A stretch of DNA of 64,000 nucleotides, taken from assembly GCA_012295275.1 (NCBI GenBank), contig CM022665.1, forward strand, positions 9,267,476 through 9,331,475, written 5' to 3'. Numbering within the stretch: the first letter of the stretch is position 1; each line of letters begins with the position of its first letter. A model generated the notes under the pieces. It was not told where the DNA came from. It saw only the letters and a program-made list of their open reading frames with translations, and made no database searches. Source of the stretch: Chrysomallon squamiferum (taxonomy: Eukaryota; Mollusca; Gastropoda; Neomphalida; Peltospiridae). Shown piece by piece: positions 63,040 through 64,000 of the stretch. The translations under genes and the position numbers were made by a program.

Positions 63040-63779
63040 GGCGATGTAATATCTGAAAAAATATATAGTAGGAAACGTGTACGAGATGGTATGACGTCAA
63101 GGTTCTAAAAAATAAAAAATATAAAGGTTTTCGATCTTTGTAGCAATTTCTACTCAATAACAGACATCTATATATACGAGGCATTGATTAAATGACATAT
63201 TTCCACAAATTAGTTTTAATAATCCATGTAGAATTGATTACATTAGGAAGGCATACGTATTTATAAGTTTGTAAACACTGACTGGCGTTCGGTCGGAAGT
63301 TTCCTGAGCTCACGGAAGTTTTTAAACTTCAATTATTTAGCGTCTGTTTTCTGAATTTTTTCAGCTTTACACTGATAAAGATAAGGATAGTTGTTCATAT
63401 TACCAAACCTTGATATCACGCGCCTTTCATAACTACTTTTTCAACTTAATCAAACTTTTCAAACTGGATTATGTTTGTGCAAATGCGTGCATAATAAACT
63501 AAAATTATAATTCGGTATAAGATTAATTTCTAACTGGCAATATTCCCCGTGTCAGAACCCAACAGAAAAGAACGTTCAGGTGTAGTTTGCATCCATTAAA
63601 TTCTGGAGGCATTTTTTTCCAGTGGCGTAATTTGTGCCGTTACGAGTTATCGTTCCTGTTGGTCCATGCTACTAAATGCTCATTTAATACTTAGATTGAC
63701 AACATAATTTTATTTATTTATTTATTTATTTATTTTTTGGCTCTAGAAAGCTGAAGTTTTGTATCCATATTATCAAGTT
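63025..63779. other. Unassigned distal flank
   Basis: Less AT-rich than the introns in parts (63280-63340 and 63540-63680). It contains a 41-bp piece shared with the tandem array (63230-63270). No gene was recognised. Confidence 0.5.
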
Positions 63780-64000
63780 GTATGTAGAATTTGAAAAAAA
63801 TAAAATAAAATAAAAAAAATAAAAATAAAGAAATAAATAAAATAAAAACAATATTCAGATGAATTATTTATTGTATGATCTGCAGACGGAGAAATCTCAT
63901 TGTTGAGGTGTAGGCAGAATTTGAAAAAAAAAAAAAAAATAATAATAATAAAAAAATAAAAAAATGTCCAGATGAATTATTTATTGTATAATCTGCAGAC
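63780..64000. repeat. Minisatellite running off the window end
   Basis: Two units share GTAGAATTTGAAAAAA, an A-rich spacer of variable length, then CAGATGAATTATTTATTGTA and TGATCTGCAGAC. The second CAGATG begins 113 bp after the first. The last unit ends exactly at the window edge, so more copies may follow. Confidence 0.85.

Overview
The window is AT-rich animal nuclear DNA with spliced genes, long introns, abundant microsatellites and homopolymer tracts, and relics of DNA transposons. Two conserved signalling genes can be read exon by exon. Intron size, base composition and vertebrate-like but diverged proteins suggest a lophotrochozoan, most plausibly a mollusc (a cephalopod would fit). 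That taxonomic guess is inference; no lineage-specific marker was found.

Layout. (1) 62-4044, plus strand: the last nine coding exons of a RasGRP-type Ras guanine-nucleotide exchange factor (end of the RasGEF domain, two EF-hands, C1 domain, basic linker, C-terminal coiled coil). Its 5' exons lie outside the window. (2) 4045-14739: convergent 3'-UTR/intergenic DNA with a small hAT-like MITE, a three-copy short repeat and no convincing gene. (3) 14740-57647, minus strand: a complete myosin phosphatase targeting subunit gene (PPP1R12A/MYPT1 type, Drosophila Mbs), 24 coding exons for a predicted 1092-residue protein. It has the PP1-binding KVQF motif, ankyrin repeats, a long Ser/Thr-rich linker, both inhibitory RRST phosphorylation sites and the C-terminal coiled coil/leucine zipper. 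(4) 57648-64000: candidate promoter and upstream repeat-rich DNA, with a degenerate tandem array of about 0.8-kb units and a minisatellite running off the end.

The most notable structure is in the MYPT gene. It has two alternative terminal exons of exactly the same length (29 codons including stop), both encoding leucine-zipper tails ending KLSK, which look like an ancient exon duplication. It also has an internal exon with its own ATG that encodes a 95-residue Ser/Gly/Tyr-rich sequence and splices in frame to the last coiled-coil exons. This predicts a 242-residue short protein, analogous in architecture to the small myosin phosphatase subunit made from the 3' end of vertebrate PPP1R12B. Together these would give up to four N-/C-terminal combinations. 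Other points are a duplicated splice acceptor, paired in-frame splice donors, a perfect 33-bp intronic hairpin, a Tc1-like transposase relic, and degenerate copies of a RasGRP exon inside its own introns.

Both genes act in cytoskeletal and Ras/Rho signalling, but nothing in the sequence shows that they are co-regulated. Tail-to-tail neighbours could overlap in their 3' UTRs.
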